Shown here: positions 20,177 through 29,461 of the stretch, in pieces
How the letters are laid out: every line of letters begins with the position of its first letter
How positions within the stretch are numbered: the stretch's first letter is position 1
Assembly: GCA_016871535.1 (NCBI GenBank)
Contig: VHCZ01000024.1
Location: 1-41,770, forward strand
Direction of reading: 5' to 3'
From: Verrucomicrobiota bacterium
GTDB taxonomy: Bacteria; Verrucomicrobiota; Verrucomicrobiia; Limisphaerales; SIBE01
DNA length: 41,770 nucleotides
The notes under the pieces: model-generated
The model's database searches: none
What the model was told of the DNA's origin: nothing
The model's input: the letters and a program-made list of their open reading frames with translations, nothing else
Made by a program: the position numbers and the translations under genes

Positions 20177-21910
20177 TCACATTTGTTCAGTGGTCTCGAT
20201 GCCCAGGAGGTTTAGACCTTGCTTCAAGACCTCGCCGGCTAAGTCGCAGATCAGCAGCCGGGTTTGGCGTTGGCGAGCTTCGGCTTTCAGCACGGGACAG
20301 TTTTCGTAAAAGCGGGTAAAATGTCCTGCGAGATCATAGAGGTAATTACAGAGATAATTCGGCCGGTACTCATCAGCCACCGCCCCGAGGACCAAACCAA
20401 AGTTCAGCAAGTGCTTTACTAGCGCAATTTCTTCCTCCGCCGACAGACCAGCAGCGGTTAACTGCCCGGGTGCTTCGATATCGGTCTCTGTCCCATGCCT
20501 CCGGAAGATGCTTCGAATGCGAGCGTAGGCATAAAGGAGATACGGGGCAGTGTTCCCGTTAAGTGCAAGCATCTTATCCCAATTGAAAGTATAATCGCTT
20601 TGGCGGTTCGGCAGAAGATCCGCGTACTTGATCGCTCCAATTCCAACGATCCTGGCAATCTCACGACGCTGTTGTTCATCGGATCTGGGATTCTTTTCGG
20701 ATACGACTCGAAACGCGCGTTCCTCCGCTTCGTCCAACAAGTCGGTCAGCTTGATCGTGTCACCGGTGCGCGTCTTGAAAGGTTTGCCATCCTCCCCGAG
20801 AATCGCGCCAAACCAAACGTGGGCGAGTTTGATCGGTAGATCGGGGCGCCAGCGACGAAAAACCGCGAAGAGTTGCTTAAAATGCAGTTGCTGGCGCCCG
20901 TCGGTCACATAGACGATCTCGCTCGGATTCCAGGTCTCGGCTCGATACTGAAGCGTCGCGAGATCCGTCGTCATGTAATTCGCAGCTCCGTCGCTTTTCT
21001 GGATCAAGGCAGGATGCGCCTTTAACTCCGGAATCTCGTCGAAGAAAACCGCGATGGCGCCTTCGCTTTCACGGGCAATCCCTTGATGCTGCAAGTCCTG
21101 AACTACAGCTTTGAGCCGGGGATTGTAAGAACTTTCTCCGAGTGTGTGGTCGAATTGAACTCCCAACCGGCGGTAGATGGCGGTGAATTGAGTCTGCGAC
21201 AAGGAAATCATCTCGCGCCAAAGGGCGAGATTCTCTGAGTCCCCGGTCTGAAGTTTCACCAGTTCCTGGCGAGCTTTCTCCAGCATTGCGGCATCGTTTT
21301 CGCAGGCTGCATTTGTTTCCTGGTAGATCCGTTCCATCTGGGCGAGGGCGTCGCGTTGAAGCGCCGCGACATCCCGGGATTGCTTCCATCCTAGCAATAG
21401 TTTGCCGAACTGAGTGCCCCAGTCTCCGATATGGTTGTCCGTGATTACATGATGGCCAAGAAGTCGGCAGGTGCGCGCCAAACAATCTCCCAGGATTGTT
21501 GAGCGGATATGTCCCACGTGCATGGGCTTGGCCACATTGGGGGAACTGAAATCGATCACGATTGTCAAAGGTTGTTCAACCGGCTCAAAAAAGGGGTGCT
21601 CGCTGCGTGCGGCGTCGTTGAGGCATTCCCCCAAGATTGCCGGCGCGATACGAAAGTTTAGAAAGCCGGCGCCTGCGATTTCCACATCGCGGACCCAATT
21701 CGGGAGCTGCAGCCTTTCCATGACATCCTCCGCGAGTTGGCGCGGACTCAAGCGCCGTTCCTTGGCCAGCGGCATCAGGGACGCAGTTTGATAGTCGCCA
21801 TACTTTGCATCCGCGCAGGGCTTGACCAGCACGTTTGCGACGTTGGCATCGGGGAGGCAGTCTTGCACAGCTTGCTGCAAGACCTCATCAAGAACGCGGT
21901 AGGGTAGCAC
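20177..21910 (-). CDS. argS: Arginyl-tRNA synthetase
   Basis: ArgRS charges tRNA-Arg. The 577-residue class I enzyme has the N-terminal Add-1 domain (residues 1-110), the HIGH signature as HVGH in SSPNVAKPMHVGHIRSTI, then NHIGDWGTQFG, a KMSKS-equivalent region GKPFKTRTGDTIKL as in most ArgRS enzymes, and the DALR anticodon-binding domain ending with GLNLLGIETTEQM. Length and motif spacing are normal. The gene is convergent with the FGE-sulfatase gene (10 bp between stops) and is followed upstream by the EIIA gene on the same strand, 60 bp away. Confidence 0.97.
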   Translation of the reverse strand: MLPYRVLDEVLQQAVQDCLPDANVANVLVKPCADAKYGDYQTASLMPLAKERRLSPRQLAEDVMERLQLPNWVRDVEIAGAGFLNFRIAPAILGECLNDAARSEHPFFEPVEQPLTIVIDFSSPNVAKPMHVGHIRSTILGDCLARTCRLLGHHVITDNHIGDWGTQFGKLLLGWKQSRDVAALQRDALAQMERIYQETNAACENDAAMLEKARQELVKLQTGDSENLALWREMISLSQTQFTAIYRRLGVQFDHTLGESSYNPRLKAVVQDLQHQGIARESEGAIAVFFDEIPELKAHPALIQKSDGAANYMTTDLATLQYRAETWNPSEIVYVTDGRQQLHFKQLFAVFRRWRPDLPIKLAHVWFGAILGEDGKPFKTRTGDTIKLTDLLDEAEERAFRVVSEKNPRSDEQQRREIARIVGIGAIKYADLLPNRQSDYTFNWDKMLALNGNTAPYLLYAYARIRSIFRRHGTETDIEAPGQLTAAGLSAEEEIALVKHLLNFGLVLGAVADEYRPNYLCNYLYDLAGHFTRFYENCPVLKAEARQRQTRLLICDLAGEVLKQGLNLLGIETTEQM

Positions 21911-21970
21911 GGAAGGACTATTCTGAAGGGATAACGATGGCAGAGATTCGCAGCCGGATGCAGGATCGCG

Positions 21971-22438
21971 CTACTTCCCCGTCGAAGTTTCGCGGATGAT
22001 CTCGTACATCGCTTCGGCATCCTGGGCCAACTCAAGGGCCTGGCGAAATTCGCGCCGGTGAAGCAGTTTGGCGATGCTGGCCAGCGTGTGAAGGTGCTTC
22101 TGAAACTGGCCTTGCGGAACCAGAAATAGCATGACCAAATTCACCGGTTGGTTGTCCAATGCATCAAAATTAACGCCTTTCCGGGAACGTCCCAGCGCGC
22201 CGACAACTTCATAGATCAAATCGGTCGAAGCGTGGGGAATGCCGATTCCAAACCCGATCCCGGTACTCATTGAGCTTTCGCGCTTCTTGACCACAGCCGC
22301 GACTGATTGGCGATGTTCGGGTTTAATCTTCCCGGTTACGACCAGATTATCGATCAGTTCATCGATGGCTTCCCAACGGTTGGAGGCCCGCAAGTCAGTC
22401 ACGATTTGGTCTCGCTGCAGAATGTCACCGAGGTTCAT
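21971..22438 (-). CDS. PTS EIIA domain protein (PtsN/EIIA-Ntr-like)
   Basis: A single EIIA type-2 domain of 155 residues. The phosphorylatable histidine is His69 in GFGIGIPHAS; further family blocks are KKRESSMSTG and VMLFLVPQGQFQKHLHTLASIAKLL. EIIA-Ntr proteins accept phosphate from NPr and act as regulators rather than transporters. No EIIB or EIIC component is nearby, which fits a regulatory role. It shares the strand with argS downstream, so co-transcription is possible. Confidence 0.88.
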   Translation of the reverse strand: MNLGDILQRDQIVTDLRASNRWEAIDELIDNLVVTGKIKPEHRQSVAAVVKKRESSMSTGIGFGIGIPHASTDLIYEVVGALGRSRKGVNFDALDNQPVNLVMLFLVPQGQFQKHLHTLASIAKLLHRREFRQALELAQDAEAMYEIIRETSTGK

Positions 22439-22579
22439 AGAAATAATCGGAACTCAAAATATTTCGCCTGAACCGATCCACCATTTCAAGAGCGAATTGC
22501 TGGTGCATAGGCCCTGTGTCGTGTCGATGCAGCACGCACCAGAATTGTTTGCTTTCCAGTCTCGCTCTGAGCGTAGTCA

Positions 22580-22612
22580 CAAAAAAGCCCCGACGGAGTT
22601 TCCGTCGAGGCT
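22580..22612 (-). terminator. Rho-independent terminator of the Ala-rich protein gene
   Basis: On the minus strand GCCTCGACGGA pairs with TCCGTCGGGGC around an AAC loop, followed by TTTTTT. The hairpin lies about 25 bp after the stop of the Ala-rich protein gene and before the EIIA gene. Confidence 0.85.
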
Positions 22613-22636
22613 TCCTCGGGAAAATGAACGACAAGA

Positions 22637-24304
22637 CTACGGGCTGGCGTAAGCTTTCACTGTATCACCGATCTTTTTGGCGGATTCGTCAATCTTCGCT
22701 TTGATCGCATTCGGGTCATCCGTCGTCTTGGCGATCTCGGAAACAGCTTTCACTTCTTGAACCAAGGATTGGATTGCCGATGTTAACGCTTGGGCCTTTG
22801 TCACGGCTGCAGTGTCCTTCGAGACGTTCGTTACTTGAGTCTGAGCAAACAACACCAGCGACTGCCGTTCGGCCGCGCTCAAATTGGTATCCTTGGCGAT
22901 TGTCGCCACCGTACTCACAGTGGCCTCTGCCAGACGGACGCCCGCCGTAGTAGCGTTCTGAGTGATGCCGACCGTGGCAGCTGCAGTAGTGGTGGCTTGT
23001 GCTGCGGCAGTCTGAGCGGCCTGGAGTTGCGCTGCCGGAGCGGATGCGGCGGTGGCTTGAGCCGATGCTGCAGCGACTTGAGCAGTTGCTGTATCAGTAG
23101 CGGCTTTGGCTACTGCTGCTGCTGCCGACGTGGCAACCTGCGTTACTGTCGCTACTGTCGATTGTTTCTCGGCAACGCTCAACGAGGTGTCCCTAGCAGT
23201 CGCGGCAACGTTTGCAGCGACCGCTGCCGCAAGCTTGACCGCTGCTTCAGTCGCAGCCTGAGCGGCGGCTCTCGCGGCTTGAGCGGCGGCTGCGGCGGCT
23301 TGAGCTGCTGCTGCACGAGCAGCGCCTCCATCAGTCGCTTGAGCGGCAGCGGCTGAGGCTTGATTTGCGCTTGTTTGTGCCGCGTTTGCTTGAGCGGTAG
23401 CTTGTGCTGCAGCCTGAGTCGCGGTTGCGACAACCTGCGCGACTATGGTCGTTGTCTGTGTTATCAAGTTCTCCTGTTCCTGCTTTGTTAGATTCGATGC
23501 GGGTTTGGCCACGGCGTTGATGGCTTTCACGGTTTCTGTGATCAGAGATGCTTGACTTCCCGTGTCTAGCTTTGCCGTCGTCGCTGTGTTCTCAATGCTC
23601 TTGACTGCGTCGTTGAAAACTTGGCTTCTTGGCGCGGGAGCAGGCGGCGGCGTTGACTTTGGCGGACTTGGCGGTGGTCTCAGCGTTGGACGTCCACCGA
23701 CACGCTTGCGGACCGGAACGCTAGCACTTGAGCCAGTGTTCTTGGCGATGGAACTGATCATGGCCAGAGTCGCGTCGCTTTCGATCTCGGTTTTCGCGGC
23801 CGGGACGGCAGCAATTACAGCCTCCGTAATCTTGTCGGAAAGCTCAGGAACGGCCCCAACGATCCGACGAGTGATTCGTATGGCGTCTTTTGGCGCCGCT
23901 TTGGCAACGCTGGTCGCGATTCGCGTCGCGTGATCGGGGGAATAACTGGCTGCGATCAACGCAATCTCTTGAGCTTGCGCCGGGCACAATTCCGCCGCCA
24001 GCGCGGCAACAGCGGCACTTGTTTCCGGGGCGACTTCAGCGATTGCTTCCAGCAAGGTAGAAGCGAGAGCTGGGCTCTTGGACAGGATGATCCGAGTCAC
24101 GGTGACGGCGACTTCTTCGCGGTCGGTCTCGCTGGCTTTTTGAACAATTTTAGCAGCGTTTGGGGCTTGCTCCAGTGCGGGAACACCCACCACGGCATCC
24201 CGGATGGCCCTGGTCTGGGATTCCGTCAAAGCATTTGCAGGTAAAATTCCGAAACCTAAAAGAGCCGCCAACACAGCAGCCATCCTTATCTGTTTTCGTT
24301 TCAT
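22637..24304 (-). CDS. Secreted Ala/Thr/Gln-rich helical repeat protein, function unknown
   Basis: A 555-residue protein with a clear Sec signal (MAAVLAALLGFGILPANA). Residues 30-185 form short helical repeats of the pattern AxxIxxxVxxAxP (for example EAIAEVAPETSAAVAALAA). A proline spacer PTLRPPPSPPKSTPPPAPAP follows near 205-225. Residues 230-555 are Ala/Gln/Thr-rich helix interrupted by three related blocks: SNLTKQEQENLITQT, TSLSVAEKQSTVATV and TNLSAAERQSLVLFA. The blocks suggest three tandem copies of an Ala-rich coiled rod. No catalytic motif is seen. It has its own terminator and a 400-bp upstream gap shared with macA. A structural, surface or stress role is possible but unproven. Confidence 0.8.
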   Translation of the reverse strand: MKRKQIRMAAVLAALLGFGILPANALTESQTRAIRDAVVGVPALEQAPNAAKIVQKASETDREEVAVTVTRIILSKSPALASTLLEAIAEVAPETSAAVAALAAELCPAQAQEIALIAASYSPDHATRIATSVAKAAPKDAIRITRRIVGAVPELSDKITEAVIAAVPAAKTEIESDATLAMISSIAKNTGSSASVPVRKRVGGRPTLRPPPSPPKSTPPPAPAPRSQVFNDAVKSIENTATTAKLDTGSQASLITETVKAINAVAKPASNLTKQEQENLITQTTTIVAQVVATATQAAAQATAQANAAQTSANQASAAAAQATDGGAARAAAAQAAAAAAQAARAAAQAATEAAVKLAAAVAANVAATARDTSLSVAEKQSTVATVTQVATSAAAAVAKAATDTATAQVAAASAQATAASAPAAQLQAAQTAAAQATTTAAATVGITQNATTAGVRLAEATVSTVATIAKDTNLSAAERQSLVLFAQTQVTNVSKDTAAVTKAQALTSAIQSLVQEVKAVSEIAKTTDDPNAIKAKIDESAKKIGDTVKAYASP

Positions 24305-24703
24305 AAGTTCAGTTACTAAGTACTTTGTTCCCCGTTCAATACGGCCGATTACTATCGGGTCTCAATGCCTAAGTCAAACATTTTTTAGGGATTTCGGACT
24401 CGATTTCTTGAAGCCCTGTCGCGTAGTCGAGGCATGGATTGAACTTCGGTGCAAGGGGTTGGAGACCGACTGGCGATGGTGTGTCCGAGCTTTCCGGTTT
24501 CCAGTGGATTCCTTCGGGGGAAATTGGCCCGAACTTTGCGCTAAAGATGTTCCAAGATCCGGGGCTTGGGTTAGCCGCCGCTGAGAATTGGTTGCCTGGG
24601 GCATGTAACCGGCCTTGCCTGCTGCCCGTCATTAGCGATATTCTACAGCAGACCGTATGACCAAGATTCCGATGCTCTTGCACTCAGTGATTGTCCACCT
24701 CAT
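24305..24703. other. Divergent intergenic region, nothing specific seen
   Basis: This 399-bp gap separates the Ala-rich protein gene and macA, which are transcribed away from each other, so promoters for both should lie here. No convincing -35/-10 pair, operator palindrome, riboswitch or RNA gene was recognised. Open frames inside it look like chance frames. Confidence 0.4.
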
Positions 24704-26245
24704 ATGACCGATGCACTTCCGTCCTCGCTTGGTGTCAAGCGGCGCAAATCCTCCTGGTCAAAGTGGGTAGGCCTTTTGGTTGTTCTTGGCGCAGGGGGAG
24801 CCGGGGCATATTGGTATTTCAACAGGGAAAACAGCAAACCTGCCGAATACCGGGCTGCGAAAATCTCTCGGGGCGACATCACTCAGACCGTCACTGCCAA
24901 CGGTCAACTGACGCCTGTGAAGAACGTGCAGGTGGGCAGCCAGATTTCAGGAACCATCACGGAAATCAGCGCAGACTTCAATTCCAAGGTCAAGAAAGGC
25001 GAGTTGATCGCCAAGATCGACCCCGCGACGTACGAGCGGAATCTTTCCCAGGCCGAAGCCGAACTCGCAAACGCCACGGCGGCGCAAGAACTCGCGGACC
25101 TTAACTTCAAACGTGCCAAAGAACTCTTCGCCAACAAACTCATTTCTGAGGCGGATTACAACCGCGCGGAAGTCGATTTGCACCAGGCCCAGGCAATTGT
25201 CAAAATGCGCCAGGCCAATGTCGAGCGCGCCAAAGTGGATCTGGAGCGGACGCGGATTTTTGCGCCCATTGACGGCATCGTGATCTCGCGCAACATCGAA
25301 GAAGGCCAGACGGTGGCCGCGAGCTTCAATACGCCGACGCTATTCCTCATCGCGAATGACCTGGCAAAAATGCAAATCGAGGCGGCCGTTTCGGAGGCGG
25401 ACGTCGGAGGGGTTCAAGAAGGCCAGCCGGTCAATTTCACTGTCGAAGCGTACACACGTCAGTTCAAGGGGCAGGTGAAACAAGTCCGGTTTGCGCCTAT
25501 CACAAATCAAAACGTCGTCACTTACACCGCCATCGTCGAGGTGGATAATCCTGATCTCAAGCTTCGCCCCGGTATGACGGCCACGGCGTCCATCATTACT
25601 TCACAGAAAAAGGACACGCTTCGCGTACCGAACGCGGCGTTTCGTTTCCGTCCACCTGAAGGCGCTATTGCGAAAACTTCGACCAATGCCGTCAGCAGCA
25701 GCGGGTCTTCCAATCAAATCCAGGCTCCAGTAGCCACCAGCGGCCCATTCGCTGGCCTGCCGACACCCCCGTGGATGGACGGCGAACGCCGCCGCCCGAC
25801 CCAAGAGGAACGGGAGAAGTATGAAGCCTCTCTGACCCCGGAACAGCGCGACCAATATCGCCAAATCATGGATCAGATGCGCGCGCGTTTTGCCCAGGGC
25901 GGAGGGGGCGGAGGTTTTGGAGGTGGCGGCCTTGGCGGAGGTGGCCCGGGGCTTCCCGCGTTTGGGAGCGCCTCGCGCACCGCGCAGGAAGGACCGCGCA
26001 CTCAAACCGTTTATGTGCTGGAGAAAGAAGCGGGAATTGGCGGCGGCGAGGAGCAAGTCTTGCGCGCCGTTTCGGTCAAAACAGGCATAACCGACGGAAC
26101 GAACACGGAAATCCTCGAAGGCTTGAAAGAAGGCGAGGTGGTTGTGACCGGTCTCGTTACGCCTGAACCCTCCGCCATGGCGATGCGTCCGCCTGGAGGG
26201 GGGGCCTTCGGAGGCCCATTTGGCGGGGGCCCGCGGCGCTTTTAG
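24704..26245 (+). CDS. macA: MacA-like periplasmic adaptor (HlyD/RND-type membrane fusion protein)
   Basis: The adaptor links an inner-membrane MacB transporter to an outer-membrane factor. It has one N-terminal membrane anchor (WVGLLVVLGAGGAGAYWYF), a lipoyl half-motif VGSQISGTITEISADFNSKV, a helical hairpin (about residues 105-180), the second lipoyl half RIFAPIDGIVISRNIEEGQ and a beta-barrel domain ending LRPGMTATASI. At 513 residues it is longer than E. coli MacA (about 370) because of a charged insert (about 335-400, EEREKYEASLTPEQRDQYRQ) and two glycine-rich stretches (GGGGGGFGGGGLGGGGPG and a GGGAFGGPFGGGP tail). It is the first gene of a three-gene operon. Confidence 0.92.
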   Translation: MTDALPSSLGVKRRKSSWSKWVGLLVVLGAGGAGAYWYFNRENSKPAEYRAAKISRGDITQTVTANGQLTPVKNVQVGSQISGTITEISADFNSKVKKGELIAKIDPATYERNLSQAEAELANATAAQELADLNFKRAKELFANKLISEADYNRAEVDLHQAQAIVKMRQANVERAKVDLERTRIFAPIDGIVISRNIEEGQTVAASFNTPTLFLIANDLAKMQIEAAVSEADVGGVQEGQPVNFTVEAYTRQFKGQVKQVRFAPITNQNVVTYTAIVEVDNPDLKLRPGMTATASIITSQKKDTLRVPNAAFRFRPPEGAIAKTSTNAVSSSGSSNQIQAPVATSGPFAGLPTPPWMDGERRRPTQEEREKYEASLTPEQRDQYRQIMDQMRARFAQGGGGGGFGGGGLGGGGPGLPAFGSASRTAQEGPRTQTVYVLEKEAGIGGGEEQVLRAVSVKTGITDGTNTEILEGLKEGEVVVTGLVTPEPSAMAMRPPGGGAFGGPFGGGPRRF

Positions 26246-26254
26246 TTTTCCCCG

Positions 26255-27016
26255 ATGCCTGCCATCGTAAAACTGGAGAACTTCCGCAAGACGTACTACA
26301 CGGGCGAGGTCGAGGTCCATGCCGTGCGCGGTGTGTCTTTGGAAATCCAGCAGGGCGAATTCGTCGCGATCATGGGAGCAAGCGGTTCGGGCAAATCCAC
26401 CATGATGAACTCCATCGGATGTCTTGACCGGCCCACGGGCGGGCGTTACTTGCTGGATGGAGTCGATGTCGGCGAGCTTGGCCGCGATGAACTGGCCGAC
26501 TTGCGCAATTCGAAAATCGGGTTTGTCTTTCAGGGATTCAATCTCCTCTCCCGGACGTCTGCGCTGGAGAATGTTGAATTGCCGATGCTCTACGCCCGGC
26601 CGGGCGTGCGCGGACGAGAACAGCGCGACCGCGCCCTGCGAGCGCTCGAGTTGGTCAGCCTCAGTGATCGCGCGGGGCACCATCCGAATCAACTTTCAGG
26701 CGGCCAGCAGCAGCGGGTTGCTATCGCGCGAGCCCTCGTCAATCAACCCAAGCTCCTTCTGGCGGATGAACCCACCGGCAATCTGGACAGCCGGACGAGC
26801 ATTGAGATCATGGGCGTCTTTCAAACCCTGAACGAACAAGGAATGACCATCGTCATGGTCACGCATGAACTCGACATCGCCCGCTACACCAAGCGCAGCG
26901 TGATCATGCGCGATGGCCGCGTCGTGAAGGACACTCCGGTGACAGACCGGTTGTTCGCCAGCCAGGAACTGCAAAAATTGGAACGCGAGCAAAAGGAAAT
27001 CCAACTCGTCTCGTAG
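26255..27016 (+). CDS. MacB-type ABC transporter ATP-binding protein
   Basis: A 253-residue LolD/MacB-family ATPase. All motifs are intact: Walker A GASGSGKST, Q-loop FVFQGFNLL, signature LSGGQQQRVAIARAL, Walker B LLLADEPTGNLD and the switch histidine in MVTHELD. E. coli MacB fuses this domain to the permease; here the ATPase is separate. It starts 9 bp after macA and ends directly against the permease start (TAG-ATG), so the three products are surely co-expressed. Confidence 0.95.
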   Translation: MPAIVKLENFRKTYYTGEVEVHAVRGVSLEIQQGEFVAIMGASGSGKSTMMNSIGCLDRPTGGRYLLDGVDVGELGRDELADLRNSKIGFVFQGFNLLSRTSALENVELPMLYARPGVRGREQRDRALRALELVSLSDRAGHHPNQLSGGQQQRVAIARALVNQPKLLLADEPTGNLDSRTSIEIMGVFQTLNEQGMTIVMVTHELDIARYTKRSVIMRDGRVVKDTPVTDRLFASQELQKLEREQKEIQLVS

Positions 27017-28243
27017 ATGATTATCTTCGCCACCTTCAAGATCGCTCTCCGCGCACTCCGGCGAAACACGCTGCGCACCCTTCTGACCATGCTGGGTATT
27101 ATCATCGGCGTCGGCGCCGTCATCGCCGTCGTCAGCATTGGCAGCGGGGCGAAGGCGCAGGTCGAAGCGCAGATCGCGAGCATGGGGCAAAACGTGATCC
27201 TCATTCTCTCAGGCAACGTCTCCCGCGGCGGGTTCAGAATGGGCTTTGGCACGGCCGGGACCCTGACTCGCGAAGACTTCGAGGCCATTCGAAAAGAGAT
27301 TCCCGATGTCAGCGGCATCAGCCCGGAAGTTTGGGCTTCCGCGCAAATCGCTGTGGGCAACCAGAACTCCAGCAGCCAGGTCCGGGGCGTCGGAGTCGAT
27401 TACCTGGACATTCGTTCGTGGAAACTGACCAGCGGCGCAAACTTCACGGAGGCCGACGTGCGCAACGGGAACAAAGTGGCGCTGCTCGGCAAGACGACGG
27501 CGGAGTTGCTCTTCGGCGACGAGGATCCAGTCGGGCAGATCATCCGCATCAAGAATGCTCCGTTCACCGTGCTCGGTTTGCTCGCGCAGAAAGGCATGAG
27601 CGGCCAGGGCAGCGATCAGGACGATATCGTGCTGGTGCCTTACACCAGCGCGATGACAAGGCTGACCGGGCAGACGACCTTTCGATCCTTCAACGCGCAG
27701 GCCTCCAGCGCAAAACTCCTCCCCAGTGTGCAGAACGATATCATCAGCCTGCTTCGCCAGCGGCATCGCATCGGCCCGGATCGCGAGGACGATTTTCTGG
27801 TCAGAACGCAGCAGGAGATTTCGGAAATGGCTACCGCCACCTCGAAAGTCATGACGTGGCTCCTCGGCTCCGTGGCCGCGGTTTCCCTGATTGTCGGCGG
27901 AATTGGCATCATGAACATCATGCTCGTCAGCGTCACGGAACGCACGCGCGAGATTGGCATTCGCATGGCTGTGGGCGCGCGCGGCCGAGACATCCTTCTG
28001 CAATTCCTGACCGAAGCGGTCGTGCTGAGTCTGCTGGGGGGATGTCTGGGAATCTGCGTGGGATTGTTGAGTTCCAAGGTGCTCCCCAGACTCTTGAGCT
28101 CGCTTGGAGTGACGACACTGGTCTCCCCGACGTCCATCGTCGTCGCCTTCCTTTTCAGCGCGGTCATCGGCATTTTCTTCGGCTTTTATCCTGCACGGAA
28201 AGCCTCCCAACTCGACCCCATCGAATCGCTCCGGTACGAGTGA
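27017..28243 (+). CDS. macB: MacB-type ABC transporter permease (FtsX family)
   Basis: A 408-residue permease with the four-helix MacB/FtsX layout: first helix TLLTMLGIIIGVGAVIAVVS, a large periplasmic MacB_PCD domain (about 50-250), then three C-terminal helices within an FtsX domain (VAAVSLIVGGIGIMNIMLVSV; LLGGCLGICVGLLSS; VVAFLFSAVIGIFFGFYPA, each given in part). The TERTREIGIRMAVGARGRDI coupling segment that touches the ATPase is present. Mechanotransmission exporters of this type extrude peptides, lipoproteins or macrolides. A matching outer-membrane factor is not beside it; the only candidate here is the damaged gene near 2.5-4.2 kb. Confidence 0.95.
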   Translation: MIIFATFKIALRALRRNTLRTLLTMLGIIIGVGAVIAVVSIGSGAKAQVEAQIASMGQNVILILSGNVSRGGFRMGFGTAGTLTREDFEAIRKEIPDVSGISPEVWASAQIAVGNQNSSSQVRGVGVDYLDIRSWKLTSGANFTEADVRNGNKVALLGKTTAELLFGDEDPVGQIIRIKNAPFTVLGLLAQKGMSGQGSDQDDIVLVPYTSAMTRLTGQTTFRSFNAQASSAKLLPSVQNDIISLLRQRHRIGPDREDDFLVRTQQEISEMATATSKVMTWLLGSVAAVSLIVGGIGIMNIMLVSVTERTREIGIRMAVGARGRDILLQFLTEAVVLSLLGGCLGICVGLLSSKVLPRLLSSLGVTTLVSPTSIVVAFLFSAVIGIFFGFYPARKASQLDPIESLRYE

Positions 28244-28309
28244 GCCGACGGAGGATCCAATCCTCCGGCTCTCTTCGCGGTGAGGAATTCTCTCAAGCAG
28301 TGAACAAAG

Positions 28310-28665
28310 TAGAGCGAGCCCGTCCCGCGAGCCGTGCGACAGGCTTGGAACACGTCGGCTCGCCGGGGACAGGTTCGCCTTGCCTCCCTCAATGCCCAAC
28401 GGAAGCTTCCCGGCCTCCGAGCCGTGCGCACGACCCTTGAACCCATCGCCGGTAGGGCGGTGGTGCCGCATCGACCGAAGACCGGCTGCGCAGCAACGCA
28501 GCCCTACCGGGTTCATGGGAAGTTCCCACGGCCAAAAAGCCGTGCAGACGGCCCTTGAACCGAAAACCATGCGGACCGCAGCCTTCAGGCTGCTTCCGCG
28601 CACTCGCCGGAGTCCAGCGCTGAAGTGGCCGAAAGGCCACGGTCGGAGGAGACGGTTCATGGGAA
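28310..28665. repeat. Palindromic module array 2
   Basis: A chain of palindromes fills the gap between macB and the SDR gene. It has a worn copy of the GGTAGGGCGAG unit (28310-28384), a GGTAGGGCGG...GCAGCCCTACC unit (28451-28508), a small CACGGCCAAAAAGCCGTG hairpin (from about 28528), and a 105-bp unit (28556-28660) with nested GCAGCCTTCAGGCTGC and GTGGCCGAAAGGCCAC stems. TTGAACC precedes units and GTTCATGGGAAG follows them, as in arrays 1 and 3. Confidence 0.8.
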
Positions 28666-28734
28666 GCTCGCGGACCGCTGAAGTTTCCAAAACTTCCATT
28701 CCATTTTTCTCGTCCCGCTTTATCCTCCAGTCGT

Positions 28735-29460
28735 ATGCCAGAGCGCTTCGAAGGAAAGAGAGCGTTAATTACCGGAGGAACCGGCGGGATTGGCAGTGCC
28801 ATCGCGCTGGCCTTCGCCGGACAAGAATGCAACGTCACGGCGACTGGCCATACCCTCGAACAGATCAAGAGATTCCCTCACCTCAGTTCGAAGGTCGAGG
28901 CCCGAATGCTCGACGTGACCGACGATAATTCGATTCAAGAAGTGATCGCTGGATTCCACCAACTTGACATCCTGGTGAACTGCGCCGGGACGATCCTGCG
29001 CCAGAATCGCGAGCACGATCCGGCCGATTTCGAGAAAGTGATCGACGTCAATCTCACCGGCGCCATGCGCCTGTGCGCGGCATGCCGGCCGTTGCTGGCA
29101 CGGAGCCGGGGTTGCGTGTTGAACATCGCGTCGATGCTGAGCTTCTTTGGCAGCGGCTTCGTGCCCGCGTACAGCGCGAGCAAAGGCGGCCTCGTGCAGT
29201 TGACCAAATCCCTGGCCATCGCCTGGGCTGAGGACGGCATCCGCGTCAACGCCATCGCTCCTGGCTGGATCGAGACCGCCATGACGCAACCGTTGCGCGA
29301 CGACCCGGCGCGCAACCGCGCCATCCTGGAACGGACTCCGATGAAGCGCTGGGGAAAACCCGACGACATCGCCGGCGCCGCCGTTTTTCTATGTTCTCCC
29401 CAGGCCGCTTTCATCACCGGAGCGATCCTGCCCGTGGACGGCGGTTATTCCTGCACATAG
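28735..29460 (+). CDS. Short-chain dehydrogenase/reductase
   Basis: A classical NAD(P)-dependent SDR of 241 residues. The Rossmann motif TGGTGGIG is near residue 14, NCAG follows around 82, the catalytic Ser is in VLNIASM and the YxxxK pair in YSASKGGLVQL. The C-terminal WIETAMTQPLRDDP and the end GAILPVDGGYSCT are typical of FabG/gluconate-dehydrogenase-like members. The substrate cannot be deduced; no pathway gene is adjacent. The gene starts right after palindrome array 2 and no ribosome site is obvious. Confidence 0.93.
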   Translation: MPERFEGKRALITGGTGGIGSAIALAFAGQECNVTATGHTLEQIKRFPHLSSKVEARMLDVTDDNSIQEVIAGFHQLDILVNCAGTILRQNREHDPADFEKVIDVNLTGAMRLCAACRPLLARSRGCVLNIASMLSFFGSGFVPAYSASKGGLVQLTKSLAIAWAEDGIRVNAIAPGWIETAMTQPLRDDPARNRAILERTPMKRWGKPDDIAGAAVFLCSPQAAFITGAILPVDGGYSCT

Positions 29461-29461
29461 C

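Noticed and set aside
24374-24683. Overlapping short frames upstream of macA
   Set aside because: No domain, no ribosome site and mutual overlap in several frames. Treated as non-coding.
28735-29460. Target-site duplications around the palindromic arrays
   Set aside because: Short flanking similarities were looked for next to arrays 1-3 and copies B and C; none beyond one or two bases was convincing.
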